From assembly GCF_000002425.4 (NCBI RefSeq), contig NC_037275.1, forward strand, positions 5,387,100-5,451,099: DNA of 64,000 bases. Reading direction: 5' to 3'. Positions 1 to 12,579 of this stretch are shown here, piece after piece. The notes under the pieces are model-generated. The model was not told where the DNA came from. It was given only the letters and a program-made list of their open reading frames with translations, and did not search any database. The position numbers were made by a program, and so were the translations under genes. The first letter of the stretch is position 1; each line of letters starts with the position of its first letter. This stretch comes from Physcomitrium patens. Its lineage: Eukaryota > Streptophyta > Bryopsida > Funariales > Funariaceae.

Positions 1-388
1 TACATCCAAAAGTATCACTAAACACTAGGAGTTCCTTCTAAGGTCATGGTACCAAATGCGTTGTACCTTGCTATCCATTCAAAGAAGAATAATTTGTTCT
101 TGAAAATCTTCATCTTGATTTTATCGTTTCAAGGTTATGATAGTCACAATATTCCATCGAATAGTTCAACAAATGATAATTCTTAAATTGAATCTATTGG
201 TTGTTGGTTCTTCATCTCTTAAGTACTAAAAAATTCAAAAAAATAATGATATAAGATAGAATGAAATCTCCATTGCGCTTACTTTGCTTTATAACAAAGA
301 ATTTCTTGACTCTTTATTTTGGTTTTGATAGATGTCATTGATGAAAAGCTTTAATTTTGACTAATACATTTGCTAGATTCCTAGATAG

Positions 389-1566
389 CTACCATGTGCA
401 TTCATTACTATCATATCCATGCCAATGTATCAAATATTCTAACCTATTATGATGCCACCTTAAATCTAAGACTTCTTCTACCTCAAATTCTTCATTATTG
501 TCTACTTTTATAGAAGGTGGTGGCATTTGTCTCCTTTGTATATCCATTCTCTTGTATGCCTCAAATAAAGATACATGGAATACAAGATGGATTTTCATAG
601 ACTCCAAAAGGTATAATCAATAAGCAATTGGATTAATCTATTCACAAATAGAAAATGGTCCAAACCTATAATAATCTAGTTTGTCACAAAGACTAATAAT
701 TTTAATATTACAATGAAATAATTCTATCTTATCCCTTATATGGAATTGAGGTTGTTCCTTGTAATAGACATTTGTGTTGGCTTTTTGTCATTCTTGCCTT
801 TATTGTTGCATATAGCTCTAAAAATGGATTTGCCACATCTTCCTCCGTGAGATTATCAACTTTTAAAAAATCAAAAGTGTCAAATCATGGATGATAACCA
901 TAGTTGGCAAAAATAGGTGTTTATTAAGTCAAAAAATGTACCAAATTATTGTAAGTAAATTCTGCCAATGGTAAAAGAATTGTCTAATTATCTTGTTGAT
1001 AGTTGATGGTACACTTCAAATACGGCTCTAAAATTTGATTTATCCATTATGTTTATCCATCAATTTGAGAATAAAAAGCTAAAGATAGTTTTATATCCAC
1101 CTTCAATATTTTGAAAAGATTTCTCTAAAATCTTGATAAAAATTATGTTCTTTTGTCTGATATAATATCTCTTGATAATCTATGATAGTGATAGTTGTTG
1201 AGAAGGAAGATTTTAGATGTTCTTTCAACTTTGATAGATTTTATACATTATACAAAATATGCCATCTTGGTAAAATAATCTAAAATCACAAATATGGAAT
1301 CATATGAACTTGGAATTGGAAGATCTATGATAAAATCCATAGAGAAAAAAGATCATTGTTGTTCTAATATATGTAATGGTTGGAGGAGTCCATAAGGTCG
1401 ATGATGAAGAGTTTTTGATCTTGAACAAATATCACATGTTTGCACAAATTCTTCAACAGTCTTTCACATTTGAGGCCACCAAAAATCTTTGGATATAAGC
1501 TCCAAAGTCTTATTATATCTAAAATGTCATGTTATAGAAAAATTGTGATGAGCTTTAAGAGCACGT
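389..1566 (-). pseudogene. G1 integrase C-terminal part and chromodomain (broken)
   Basis: The open piece at 389-607 contains a chromodomain: EVEEVLDLRW, then LEYLIHWHGYD and the closing CTW, preceded by FHVSLFEAY, the usual link between the integrase C-terminal domain and the chromodomain. Further right (600-1,566), fragments match the integrase core of G3 and G4, with many stops. In chromoviruses integrase joins cDNA to host DNA and the chromodomain is thought to steer integration to marked chromatin. No intact protein is possible. The segment downstream of the chromodomain (1-388) is similar to G3 DNA at 38,730-38,930 and 58,946-59,060. Confidence 0.8.
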
Positions 1567-3384
1567 TGTCATAATATTTGAAGTCTTACTTGAGAATGCA
1601 CTTAGCTGTGGTAGGTAGAATGGAAAATGTAACAACAAAATCCTAATTCTAATAGAATACTAACAATGCTAAACAAGCTTTAATCAAATTCAGAGAAACC
1701 TCAAAGAAATTCCAAAGAAATAATAAGAAATCTTAAAGAAATATTAGAATGATTACAAACATATTTCAAATACATCTCAAATCAATCTTAATTTAATTCT
1801 AGTTGAAATCTGATTGGACTTCATTCAAATATTAGGCTAAAACTAACTAAATCTTAAATCCTAAAAAAATTCAAATAAAATCCTAAATCCTAAATCAAAT
1901 CTTGATCAAATCCTAACCAAACCTTAAATCCTAAACCAAATCCTAAACCCTAAATCCTAAAATCCTAAATCAAATCCTAATCAAATTCTACACTCTAAAC
2001 CAAATCCTAATTCTAAATCAAATCCTAACCAAATTCTAAACCCTAAACCAAATTCTAATCCTAAAACAAATCGTAATCAAATCCTAACTAAATCCTAACT
2101 CTAAATCAAATCCTAATCAAATTCTAACTTTAATCTTAAATCTTAAATCAAACCTTAACCAAACCTTAATTCTAAATCAAATCCTAACCAAATCCTAAAC
2201 CTAAATCAAATCCTAACCAATCCTAAATCAAATCCTAAATCCTAAATCAAATCCTAACTAAATCCTAACTAAATCCTAATCCTAAATCAAATCCTAACCA
2301 AATCCTAACTCTAAATCAAATCCTAACCAAATCCTAGTAATTTTTACAACAGAATTAAACCTCAATAACTAATGAATAAACCATTGAACTTAACTCAAAT
2401 TTTTCATACTTCTTAAAAAATAAGTTGAAAATAAGCAAAAAAAATTTAAAAATGATCGAAATTAAAAAATAGATGATAACCTCAAAAACATGCTCTGGTA
2501 TTGGATGGCCTCCTTCTCCAACTTTGATGTCAATCTCCTAGAGCCAATATCTCTCTTTTTCACCATTCGATTGATCTCAAAATTCTCATAAACATAGAAA
2601 AACAAGTCTAATATCCTCTTATATAAATTTCACTCCAATCCAATTAGTAGATTGCAAGAAATCTTTAAAATCCTTACTAGACCTAAAATTCTAGTTTTTG
2701 AGACCTTATCTCACTTAAACCACAATAATCCTCAATTCAATTGTTAAACCGAGCTACTATTTACAACACATATTAAGTACAACTATGGCCATTAATCCAC
2801 AAAATTTCACTTGTAGATCTAATAAAAAACTCTTAAAATTGCTAGAAACATCAATCATATTTTATTTCACAAAATCCAAGTCATCTGAAAACAATCTTGA
2901 CTTTGTAAAGCTCTTACAAATTCATAAGAACTCCAAATCATCCAAAACTAATGCTCATAAAAACCTTTCCTAATCTTCTATCAAATTCCACTCTTCGATT
3001 TGCAAAAGAACCTTGGAATCGTCGTCGAGACTTAGTTTTGTGCCTTATAATCTGATTTCGATCCTGGTTCATAACCAACTCTCTCCGAGTATCAATATCT
3101 AATTTTTCTAAATAAATTTTGCTAGAATTTACTCTTAACTTCCTTCTAAAGATGCTTACATCATTTATTTTTCCAATCTACTTTGTTTTGCCTTATTTAT
3201 GGTCCTACAAAGTAAGTAGAAGTCACCTTTCTAAAAAGGCAGCATTGGTACCTTTTAGTTTTACTACCCTTTTGACTATTAACTATATTTCTAAGATAAT
3301 TTGCTCTAATACTTTGAACTAAGATCTCCTACATTATAATAATTTCTACATTCTTTCACCTATTAGTCATGTTACATCATGACA
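1567..3384 (+). mobile_element. Solo LTR S1 (1.8 kb family)
   Basis: The segment starts TGTCAT and ends ATGACA, a perfect 6-bp terminal inverted repeat of TG...CA type. Collinear homology to 60,647-62,552 runs the full length at a constant offset of about 59,179 bases in the right half. The flanks are ACGT (1,563-1,566) and ATGT (3,385-3,388), a possible target duplication with one C/T change. DNA on both sides is G1 integrase, and G2 holds the same integrase region without the insertion. No internal retrotransposon domain lies next to it, so it is read as a solo LTR. The family's internal region is not in this window. Confidence 0.75.
1849..2336 (+). repeat. Telomere-like minisatellite inside solo LTR S1
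   Basis: About 490 bases of degenerate tandem units such as AAATCCTAAATC, AATCCTAACC and CCCTAAACC. The core CCTAAA resembles the plant telomere repeat CCCTAAA, but units are spaced irregularly at roughly 9-20 bases by CAAAT and AACCAA spacers. The same array lies at the same place in S2 (60,940-61,515) and, reverse-complemented, in S3 (8,985-9,440). It therefore belongs to the LTR and is not an interstitial telomere. Confidence 0.8.
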
Positions 3385-5560
3385 ATGTAATCGTGCTTCT
3401 CCTTCTAGAATATATAAGAATCTTTCAAAATAGAATAGATTCTCTTTAAACTCAAACTTGGAAGTATCTTGAGACTTAAAGGAATTATTTTTAATATCAT
3501 GAATAAGAAGGTCGGAGGACATACTTGCTTGGATCTACTTGAAAAAAATCAAATCAATAATCAATATTGATTTCATTGCTTGGAGATGAAATTATTCTAC
3601 CTTCAATAAAATTATCTTTTATCGGTCTAAAGCTGCTTCTCATTCTTTAGATGTAAGATAAAAATATCTAAAAAAGGCAACAAAAAAATCTTATTGTTTT
3701 CTTAGTCAATAAGTGATATTGAACTCGAATCTTGAGAAAGACATGCTCTAGTGAGCCTAGTGACGATTCAAAATACGTGCTAACATGAAATACTTAATGT
3801 TCTTATGATCCGTATATATGATGATTAGACTTGAAGCACCTTCTAAATAATGATTTCATTCTTTAAAAAAATCTAGGATTATAAAAAATTCCTTGTTATG
3901 GATTTCATAATTAATCTCAACTGCTGAATTTTTTTTGAATGAAAAGCTATTGGATGAAGTTTGTCATCTGCTTCTATTTGTGATAAGTCTGCACCTAAGG
4001 CAAATTCAAATGCATCTGTCTCCGTAATAAATGCTTTAGAGAAGTTGACATAGTGTAAGATTGGTGCAGAAGTAAAAGCTTTCTTCAAAGCTTCAAATGA
4101 TGTTTCTGCTTCTTTATGCCTCTTGAGCTTGTCTTTACAAATTAAGCGCATAAGTGATGCTGCAACTTGAGAAATATTCTTGATCAAGATCTAATAATAA
4201 TTTATAAATCTTAAAAAGTATTGTACACTTCTTACTATTTTTAAAATCTTCCAATCCATGATTGTATGAATTTTTTTAGGATCCATTATTAGACCATTAT
4301 TTGAAATGATGTATCTTAAGAAGTCAACTTGAGTATTGTGGAATACACACTTTTCCATCTTTGCATACAATCCTACATCTCTAAGTTTTTGTAACATATG
4401 ATGAACATGAACTTCATGTTCGTTTGTATTCTCAGAATAGATTAAAATATCATCTAACTAATAAACAACAAAATCATCTAGAAATTCACAAAAAATATCA
4501 TTCATAAACTGTTGAAAAGCAGCTGGTGCATTCGTGAGTCCAAAAGACATGACATTATATTCATAGTGTCCATACCTTGTTCAAAATATAATCTTCTTTT
4601 CATCTCCTTCTTTAGTGTGGACCAGATTATATGCTCCTTGTAGATCTATTTTTGTATAGACCTTAGCTTGATTTAATTGATCAAGAAGTCCAGATATCAA
4701 AAGCAAAGGATATCTATTCTTAATGGTAATCTTGTTGAGTCTTTGATAATCTACACATATTTGCAATGATCCATCTTTTTTCTTCACAAATAAGACATGA
4801 GCTTTTGTAGGAGATTTTGAATGGCAGATGAAATTCTTGACAAAGTTCTCATTAATGTACTTCTTGAGTTGAGCCAACTCATTTTGTGATAAAGTATAGA
4901 TTGAATCAAATGGAGGTTGAGTTCATTTCTTAAGATTAATTGAGCAATCATATGGACGATGCTCCAAGAGAATATTTATATTTTTCTTCTCAAAAATATC
5001 TTAAAAATATTGATATTGTCTCGGAATTTTACTTGAAATCTTTCTATTATTTAAAATGGATGTGGTATAAATAACAAAAGACGATTCTCTTTTTGGAGCA
5101 TGCAAAAAAAGTTTTGCACCTACAAGTACAAGTTTGGCTACACTAGACTCATAGCTTTTTGCTAGATTAAAAAAACTCTTAATGATATTTGAAGAGAAGT
5201 CAAGTATATAAGAAATCCAATCTATCATAAGATTATATTTTTTTACCCACAATATACCTAAAATGATTGGATTAGAGGGAGATTTAATTATATTAAAAAT
5301 TATGTGACTATTATGACCACTTATAACTTTAAGTATAGAAAGTGTTTTATGAATAATATCTCTAAAAGATAATAGATGACCGTCTATGACTTCTACATGT
5401 ACAAGTTTAATTTTTCATACTAACTGTATATTATGACTTTTAACAAATTCTTCATCTAAAAAATAAGCTAAGACTCTTGAATCTATTAAGGCAAAGGCTT
5501 TGTAATTATTACATCCTAAACGCACATCTATTGTAAAATAAGGAGAAGATTTTGAGGAGA
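3385..5560 (-). pseudogene. G1 protease, reverse transcriptase and RNase H (broken)
   Basis: Reading leftwards, 5,001-5,252 matches the C-terminal part of a gypsy protease and its linker (WVKKYNLMIDW). 4,581-4,877 matches reverse transcriptase fingers and palm ([28 protein letters not shown]). The YLDD-type motif at about 4,440-4,460 reads LDDILIYSE, but its tyrosine codon is now TAG. 4,191-4,397 is the thumb (KMEKCVFH), and 3,879-4,187 is RNase H (ETDAFEFALGADLSQ). Pieces lie in different frames with stops between them. Similarity to G4 (53,335-54,521) is clear throughout. Confidence 0.8.
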
Positions 5561-6610
5561 GAATAGGATCTTTATTAAGAATTGTACAAGATTCTAGCCC
5601 TATGGTTCCTATTATAGCTAGACAAATTTGTTTTCCGATATGTTTTCATCTTTGACAGCAGTACTCCCCATTTTTTAGTTACATCATTTCTTTGGATAAT
5701 ATTAAGTAGTATGCTTAGCTTCTCCACAATATAGTCTTTGTTAATGATGATAAGTCTTTTCTTATTTGATAAGAGGTTTAAAACGTATTGCATCAATTTA
5801 CATGTCTTCTACTTCCAAATATTTAGATTGAAAAGTCTTTGGTGTCATCATTGAATTATAATAATATTGAGGTTTTCTTGTACAATTCTTAGATCGAAAT
5901 TCAAAAAGCCAATTATCACATTTTATAACAAAGTCAATTGCTTGATTCAATGTTTGAGGATCAAATAAATAGAGCATCAATTTTTTTACTTCATATTGTA
6001 ATTTGTAGATAAATTAGCTGATGAAAGTTGTATCATCCTACTTAATATCTATCACTAATTATCGAAAGTGTGAAGTGTACAATGTCATTGATGGTTTCCT
6101 TTGTTGCAAGATATAAATCTTGTTGGTTGTTACAAGGATTATATCATATTCTTCATACATAAATCAAAAATCCGCTAAGAATGCTTTCAAATTATCCAAT
6201 TTTGAATCAGATCATTCAAGAAATGATGAAAACCATGATAATATAGAATCTAAAAGTAGTGTTCCAATAAACTTGACTTATGAACCTTGAGTTGAATAAC
6301 TTTAAGGTTGTAGTTCAATCACTAGTTGTACGTGATTGATGAATCCTTAAAACTTAGATCTTGTGCTATCAAACTTCTCAAGTAATGTAATTATTTATTC
6401 TTTAAAACTTAAACAATGTTCTATTATAAGAGTAGTAATATGGCTTGGTATACATGTTGAAGCAACTCCAATCATCTCTATATCTTCATTGCCTCATAAT
6501 CTTGTTGCTCCTTCTGGTGGTATATAGAATTGATGCATTGAAAGCATAAATTCTCTCATTTTTTCTTGTATTTGAGCCATTGCACTCTTCATTTAAGCAA
6601 GCTCTGCCAT
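5561..6610 (-). pseudogene. G1 gag (broken)
   Basis: This minus-strand stretch sits where gag should be, between the protease and the leader. 5,798-5,980 reads LFDPQTLNQAIDFVIKCDNWLF, equivalent to LSDPRTLNEAISQAVKCDNRLF in G4 gag. The part at 6,110-6,420 is repeated with divergence at 7,390-7,700, the gag remnant of G1b. No open frame spans the region and no zinc knuckle survives that I can read. Confidence 0.65.
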
Positions 6611-6617
6611 GCTAGTA

Positions 6618-6618
<1 letters not shown>

Positions 6619-6650
<32 letters not shown>
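6619..6650 (+). repeat. A32 homopolymer
   Basis: Thirty-two consecutive A in the G1 gag/leader junction. It interrupts homology to the other family members and may be slippage or the tail of a small retroposed insertion; no retroposon body is visible beside it. Confidence 0.9.
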
Positions 6651-6653
<3 letters not shown>

Positions 6654-6719
6654 ATTTTTACAAAATACAATACTCAAGAATCAAGAAAAAAAAATCTAGA
6701 AATAATATTAGTTTAGAAG

Positions 6720-6831
6720 AGGGTAATCCGCAAATTTCTAATACACTTATGTCTTATCAAGGCAAAGAAGTAATCCACTCTTAATCAAGAAAGGATAAAG
6801 CTTTGCTATTGTATATGCACTCTTATCAATC
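6720..6831 (-). promoter_or_regulatory. G1 leader with repeated GGATTA motif and self-primer binding site
   Basis: On the minus strand the leader carries two GGATTAC motifs, in GTGGATTACTT and GCGGATTACCCTC, as in G4's leader. Directly after the LTR end, plus-strand 6,818-6,830 reads CACTCTTATCAAT. Its exact 13-base reverse complement lies inside the G1 LTR at 6,999-7,011, just downstream of the TATA-like ATATATA, where the transcript should begin. This is the arrangement of self-primed reverse transcription (Tf1/sushi type) rather than tRNA priming. Confidence 0.65.
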
Positions 6832-7380
6832 TATCAAAGACACAAATTGGAAAAAGATATATAAATTCATAAAATCTATATAAAAAGAAAAGTGACAAAA
6901 TAGAAGAAAGTATGTATATTTAAGGAAGAACTAGAATGGCTATTGCCAAAGACTAGAAAACATAAGACTCTTAAAATTAGACTAAAATCAAGAAAAGAAT
7001 TGATAAGAGTGATGAAGGCCTCATTCTTGCCTCTATATATATTACTTAACTAAAAAATATATTGGAACATGCTATAGGACCTTTAGTATGCTAACATGCT
7101 AACTTGTAAGACACATGTCTAATTTACAAGGCAAGTTTCTTAGGTGTGTGCCATATGTCCAACTTGTACTACAAGTAGTCAACACATCAATATGTGGCTT
7201 CTTTGTTGGCCAAGTTTTCAACCTACCAATCACCTATAGACATGTATAAAGACAAAGCAACATTTATAAAGCTTCTAGGAAGCTTTCCACAAGATATTAT
7301 CATACATATCTACTTTGACTTACTTCTGCCTATTTTTATTATTTAGATAATTATCAAGGTAAATATATATGTCCATGACA
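6832..7380 (-). repeat. G1 5' LTR
   Basis: 549 bases. On the minus strand it begins TGTCATGGACATATA and ends with a decayed TTTGATA (TTGACA in better copies). It aligns over its whole length with 8,103-8,650, 20,114-20,631, G3's 3' LTR (59,330-59,859) and parts of G2's LTRs. A TATA-like CTATATATA at about 7,033 (minus strand) precedes the predicted transcript start near 7,011. Confidence 0.8.
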
Positions 7381-8102
7381 CCTTATCATAAAATATAGAT
7401 CTTGTTGGTTGTAACATGAATTGCATCATGTTATCTAGATATGGATCAAAACTCTATTAAAAAAGCCTCTAAATTATCCAATATTAGATCTTGTTGTTCA
7501 ATACAAGATAAAAACCTTAATAATATTGAACCTAAAAGAAATATATCAATGAATCTAACTTGTGATCTTGGAATTAGATAGCTTTGATGTTGAAGTTCAA
7601 TCACAAATTGTACTTGCTTGATAAATCATTGAAACTTAGATCTTGTGCCATCTAACTTCTCAAGTAGAGTAACTTATGATTCTTTAGTACCAACAAGATG
7701 TTCTACCATAGAAAAATGGACATGATTGGATGCAGATGTTGAAGGAGCTCCAACCATATCTATATCTTCACTTTTTGCTATTTTTGTTGCTCTTTGTCTT
7801 AGTAAACTAAGTTGATGCATTCTAAGCATTAGTTCCTTCAATTACTCTTACATTTGTGCCATTGCATTCTTCATTTCAATAAGCTTTGCTATGATAATTC
7901 TTAAAAAAATAAATATCTAATATTGCTCAAGACAAACAAAAGAGGGGACTTGAAAAGAAAGAAGATATTAGGAACAATATTAGTTTAAAAGAGGGTAATC
8001 TACAACTTTTAATACACTTATATCTTATCAAGAAAAAAAAATAATCCACTCTTAATTAAGAGAAGACAAAGCTTTAATATTGTAAATGTACCCTTATCAA
8101 TC
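7381..8102 (-). pseudogene. G1b gag fragment and leader
   Basis: Minus-strand DNA homologous to G1 gag (7,390-7,700 matches 6,110-6,420) and to its leader: the sequence near 7,990 RC-reads as a decayed GGATTACCCTC and the one near 8,040 as GTGGATTA. It is cut at 7,380 by the start of the G1 LTR. The rest of G1b is expected left of the window if G1 is a nested insertion. Confidence 0.65.
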
Positions 8103-8650
8103 TATTAAGGATATGAATTGGAAAAAGATGGATAAACTTGAAAAGTTTGTGTTAAAAGAAAAGTGACAAAATGACAATAAAGTAGTATGTATATTAAAGA
8201 GAAATTAGAATGGCTATTGCCAAAAGACAAAGAAACTAGAGACTCTTAAATCTAGACTAAAAGCAAGAAAGAAACTTGAGAAGAAAGAAGATAGTATTAC
8301 TCTTTCCTCTATATATATTATCTAACTAAGAGCTACGTGGCGATGTTCTATAAGACTTTTAATATGTGTTGACTTTGTAGGATACATGTCTTAGCTTATA
8401 AAGCAAGTTTTTTACATGTGAGCCACATAGTTAGCGTATTCTTCAAGCTACTAACATGTGTGGCACATGGCCAACTTGCTGACCATGTTTTCAATTTAAA
8501 AAGTCAATTATAGACACTTATAAAGTAAAAGCAGCATCTATAAAGCTTTTAAGAAACTCTTATAGAAGATTTTATGGAATTAACCTAATTTTACCTACTT
8601 TTATTTAATCATATAGGTAATTATTGATTTACATGTGTGTATCTATGACA
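8103..8650 (-). repeat. G1b 5' LTR
   Basis: 548 bases, starting TGTCATAGATACACA on the minus strand at 8,650. It is homologous to the G1 LTR along its full length. TATATATA occurs in the expected promoter position on the minus strand, around 8,315. Together with 7,381-8,102 it forms the 5' end of a second, older family member. Confidence 0.75.
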
Positions 8651-8754
8651 CAATAAGGGTTTCTAAAATCTTTAATAATTTTTTAATTAGATTGAGGTTA
8701 AATTTTTGTATGGATACTAGACTTGATGTCCATCATATGTATGCATTTTAAAAG

Positions 8755-9450
8755 ATATTTAATGGTAGAATCAAGAAATTTTGGCTCCAAGAAATTAGCA
8801 TCAAGTTTGGAGAAGAATGCCAATTAATATCTGAGTGGATTTTAGAGTTTATCATCTATTTGATATACACAATCTTCTTCAAATTTTTTGTGCTTGTTGT
8901 TAATTTAGTTATTACAAAGTATAAAAAACTTGATTTAAAATCAATAATTGAATCATTTTTTATTAAATTTTTTAATTTGTTATAGGATTGTTAAGAATTT
9001 TATTTAAGATTTAGAATTTGATTAAAGATTAATTAGAATCAATTTAAGATCTAAGATTTTATTAGGATTTAGGATTTAGGATTTAATTAGAATATTATTA
9101 AGAATTTACTAGAAATTGATTAGAATTTAATTAAAATATGATTAGAATTTGATTAAAATTTTATTAGAATTTGTTTAAGGTTTGTCTTGGATTTCATTAG
9201 GGTTCATTAGGATTGGTTTAGAATCTAGAGTTTCATTAGGATTTTACCAGGGTTCATTAGGATTGGTTTAGAATCTAAAGTTTTATTAGGATTTTACTAG
9301 GATTCACTGAGATTAATTTAAGATTTATAATTTTATTAGGATTTTATTAGAATTTGACTTAGGATTTTGTTAAGGTCTACTAGAATTTCAATTAAGATTT
9401 TAATTAGGATTTAACCTAAGATTTGATTAAGATTCATTTTAATTAGAATT
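8755..9450 (-). mobile_element. Truncated third copy (S3) of the S-family LTR, inverted
   Basis: Reverse-complemented, 8,771-8,925 matches S1 and S2 downstream of their minisatellite: TGGCTCCAAGAAATTAGCAT here against TGGCTCTTGGAGATTAGCAT from S2, then CAAATTTTTTGTGCTTGTT. 8,985-9,440 is the same minisatellite in inverse orientation (GATTTAGGATTTAGG). The two LTR ends were not found, so it is a fragment with approximate borders. Confidence 0.65.
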
Positions 9451-9559
9451 TTGATCTATAGTAGCTTCTTTTAAATGCACATCTCATATTATATTGTCTT
9501 GAAGGAGGCTCAATATACTACAAGCACTCTAAAAAGAAGGATGCACAATATTATCAATG

Positions 9560-11640
9560 TTTTATAAATCTTAAAATAAATGTATTTCAACAACAATAAT
9601 CAAAAGCAAACACAAAAAATATCTCTTATTTGTATAAGGTAAAAAATATATAATTCCTACTACAACTTGCCCAATACATTGTTGCTTTTAGTATTTATTC
9701 CTTGATTCTTTAAAAATATGCCTATATAGAAAGTTAATATAAAGAAAATTGCATGAAGTTTCTTTCTTTGTATTATATAGAAACCATTTAGTAAGAATTA
9801 TCTCTTTTTTTGTTGCATAATTTATTACCTACAATAGATCCTCTCTTGTATTAAATATCACATTGTATTAGCTTAATAGATATATTATCAATTGCTTCAC
9901 AAGTGACTTTTCACAATATACATGGAATAACAACAAAGAATCAACTTTTTTAATTAAATTTAAATACTTGGTATTTAAGTATTGCTTTATTTCATAGATT
10001 AGCCTTGCTATGTCAACAACAGCTCAATCATTTTTTTTTTGTATATATATATAGAAAGATATTTGATATTCTTGATTCCTGTCAAATCCTCAACATTAAT
10101 ATAAGCATTAAACATCTTTAATAAATATGAATTATGAAAAATAATCCATTATTTGTCATACTTGAATTCATTTCTTATATACTAGAAAAAGCACTTGTCA
10201 TCACATTGATGATACACTAGATATCTATTGTCATTAAATATCATCTTATTTCAAAATTTATAAGAATATTATTTTTTGTAGATACCATCCATCATACATA
10301 TGGCATCAAGATATGCCGTGCTATGTGGTCAATGTAAATAGTACTGGGTCACTCTTTAATACAATCCAATATTCTTAATTAATAGAAACTTAGCCAAAAT
10401 TAATATGTCAATGTTATTTAAAGTGTACACCTTTTTTTGGGGCATAAAAATCAGTAAGATATGCAAATGTGGTAATTCTTGTTTTTGATATTCACATGTC
10501 CAAATTTCTCTAACTATTTTTTTTAACCATCTCTTTTTTATTATACCATCCAATATTTTTTAGATATTTATCATTATAGCATCCAATATTCTTTAGATCT
10601 TTATCATTATACCATCCAACATTCCTTAGAACTTCATGTTAAAAACTTGTCTCATAATGTCCAATGTATCTACAATGGTTTACTTTGGAAGAAACTTATT
10701 AATTATTTTGTCTCAATTTTGATTACAAGTAACTGTAGTAAAAGTATCAAGGATAATCTCAGAACTTATAATTTTCATTGCATCTTAGTAGGTTTGCATC
10801 ATAAATCAATGCAAACCTAAAAATAATGTAAGCAAAACAATCTTTTTTTCAATGTGTACAGCTCCTAATTCTTCATTTATAGGCACCATATCTATAAGCA
10901 CTTAGTACAAATCTATCCTAAATATATATTAATTCATCATCAAAAAATCAAATATATTTTGCTTAGTCTTTATCACCACATTTACCAAATACTACTGCCA
11001 CAACTTACTTCTAAAGTATAATAGTCATGGCTAATCTCCCCACACTTCCATATAATAGGCATAATGTCCTTGCATTGTTATTTGTCTATTACTATCCAAC
11101 TGCTTTACATTGCCTATCCATCCATTATTTCCAACAAGAAAGAAGATCCTATACTACATTACATCATATGCAAGGATAAGAGCATTAATTAATATTAAAC
11201 ATCCATTCTTGTATTTAACCACGACATTATGCTTACCCACTTTTTCAACTTTATTAAGCAAAATTATTGGAGTTTTCTTGACTATGGATATATTACATAA
11301 ATGTAGATCTAATTTATAATAGTAATTTTGATTTACAATCAAGACCATTGAAATTTTATCATTGAAATTTTTTTTTAATGTGGTTTGAAATTAGCTAAAA
11401 AAAATATGAATATATGAATTAAATTGCCCCAATATTTTCCTCAGTAACTTCAAATGTGCCACATCCAATTCTACATACAAATTTTGTCTACAAGCCACCT
11501 TATTATTTATAACATAAAAATAAGCTTGTAGAAATTTAAGAAGCATACTCACATTAGATTCCATTCTTCCAATCATGTGGTAGAACCTTCTTTAGATATT
11601 ATTAGTATGTACACCTTGTTTAAATTAAAATCCAATTCTT
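9560..11640 (-). pseudogene. Relic of a Helitron Rep (Helitron-like N domain)
   Basis: Minus-strand fragments keep landmarks of the Helitron replication initiator: around 10,400-10,500, EYQKQELPHLHILL, the family's EFQKRGLPHAHIL with the HUH-type H-x-H; then KKVYTLNNIDILILAKF, equivalent to the stretch ending DKIISAEIP; and around 10,060-10,150, NAYINVEDLTGIKNIKYL, equivalent to AHINVE...IKYLFKYI. An upstream piece (11,391-11,576) LRKILGQFNSYIHIF resembles the family's short NPY segment. Helitrons move by rolling-circle replication. Frames are riddled with stops; no helicase domain or 3' hairpin was found, since S3 lies downstream. Borders are approximate. Confidence 0.55.
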
Positions 11641-11679
11641 TGCATCCACATCAAATTGAAGGCAAATGTAAAGTTATAG

Positions 11680-11681
<2 letters not shown>

Positions 11682-11713
<32 letters not shown>
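11682..11713. repeat. (AT)n microsatellite
   Basis: About 16 uninterrupted AT units. Confidence 0.95.
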
Positions 11714-11716
<3 letters not shown>

Positions 11717-12579
11717 AAACACAATATTTTTTAGCTGATATACAAAAGTAAGTAAATTTGAGAGTATAAAGAGCAAAAAAAGAACAACTTTGCTCCCTCT
11801 ACAGTATTTGCTCTATACATACTTAATTCATAACCTAATAGTTTATTCTATGAATCAAAAAAGCGCTCCACAATATTTACATCTCTGATTTATTCTTCCC
11901 ACATCTTGGCAATTGACTCAGAAATTTGCTAGAAAGTATGTAATATCACATTATACTTTGATAATAGTGCATTAATACAGTCCTATATATTAGCCTCCTA
12001 AGAAGTTGTATGGCTTTTTGTTGCTGTTGTTGCCATCCATAGCAAACTTTGTTTTTGTATAGGTTCTTCTCTCTCACATGTCTAGAAATTGACTTAAGCA
12101 TCATCTACATTTATTCTTCTTATATTCTAGCTTGCTATTATTGCCATCATTGTCAACTTTTTTTTTTACTCAATTTCCTTCTTTCAATCACATATCTAGT
12201 AATTAACTCAAGGATCCTTTAAATCAAACTGCAAACACGTTGTATGCCTCTTTGTTGCTACTATTACTATCACTGACAATCTTTCTTCTTGCTCTGGCTC
12301 TTCTTCTATTTCTTGACACTTTCTTGTAAATTCTATCAACTCTTCTAATTTATGCTTCCATCTCTTTCTATTGCATTTGACTTTTGTAGCAATTCTCTCT
12401 ATATCAATATTATATTTTTGTAGCTATTTACATCCTTGTTATATTGTACTTCTATTTGCACCAATGCCTTCTTTTTTTCTATGTTATTGTTATTATTTTT
12501 ATTCCACTTTATTGTTCTTAAAGAATAAAAATCTAGTTTTTTAAAGAACATTAGTCAAAATTCACATTAAGTTTAAAAA

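Larger units (their letters stand above)
1..7380 (-). mobile_element. Decayed Ty3/gypsy chromovirus G1, cut by the window edge
   Basis: Reading from 7,380 leftwards there is an LTR, a leader, gag, protease, reverse transcriptase, RNase H, integrase and a chromodomain, the order of a Ty3/gypsy chromovirus. The 3' LTR lies beyond base 1. All reading frames are broken by stops and indels. A solo LTR of another family (1,567-3,384) interrupts the integrase part. The matching stretch of the related element G2 (around 30,896-30,910) has no such insertion, which fixes this site. G1's 5' LTR starts abruptly inside the gag remnant of a second relative (7,381-8,102), so G1 probably inserted into that older element. 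Confidence 0.85.

Noticed and set aside
1849..2336. Interstitial telomere
   Set aside because: The repeat is inside an LTR and recurs at the same place in two further copies of that LTR; units are irregular.
2785..3322. Two short frames conserved between S1 and S2
   Set aside because: They reflect homology of the LTRs; indels and divergence are as high in the frames as outside them.
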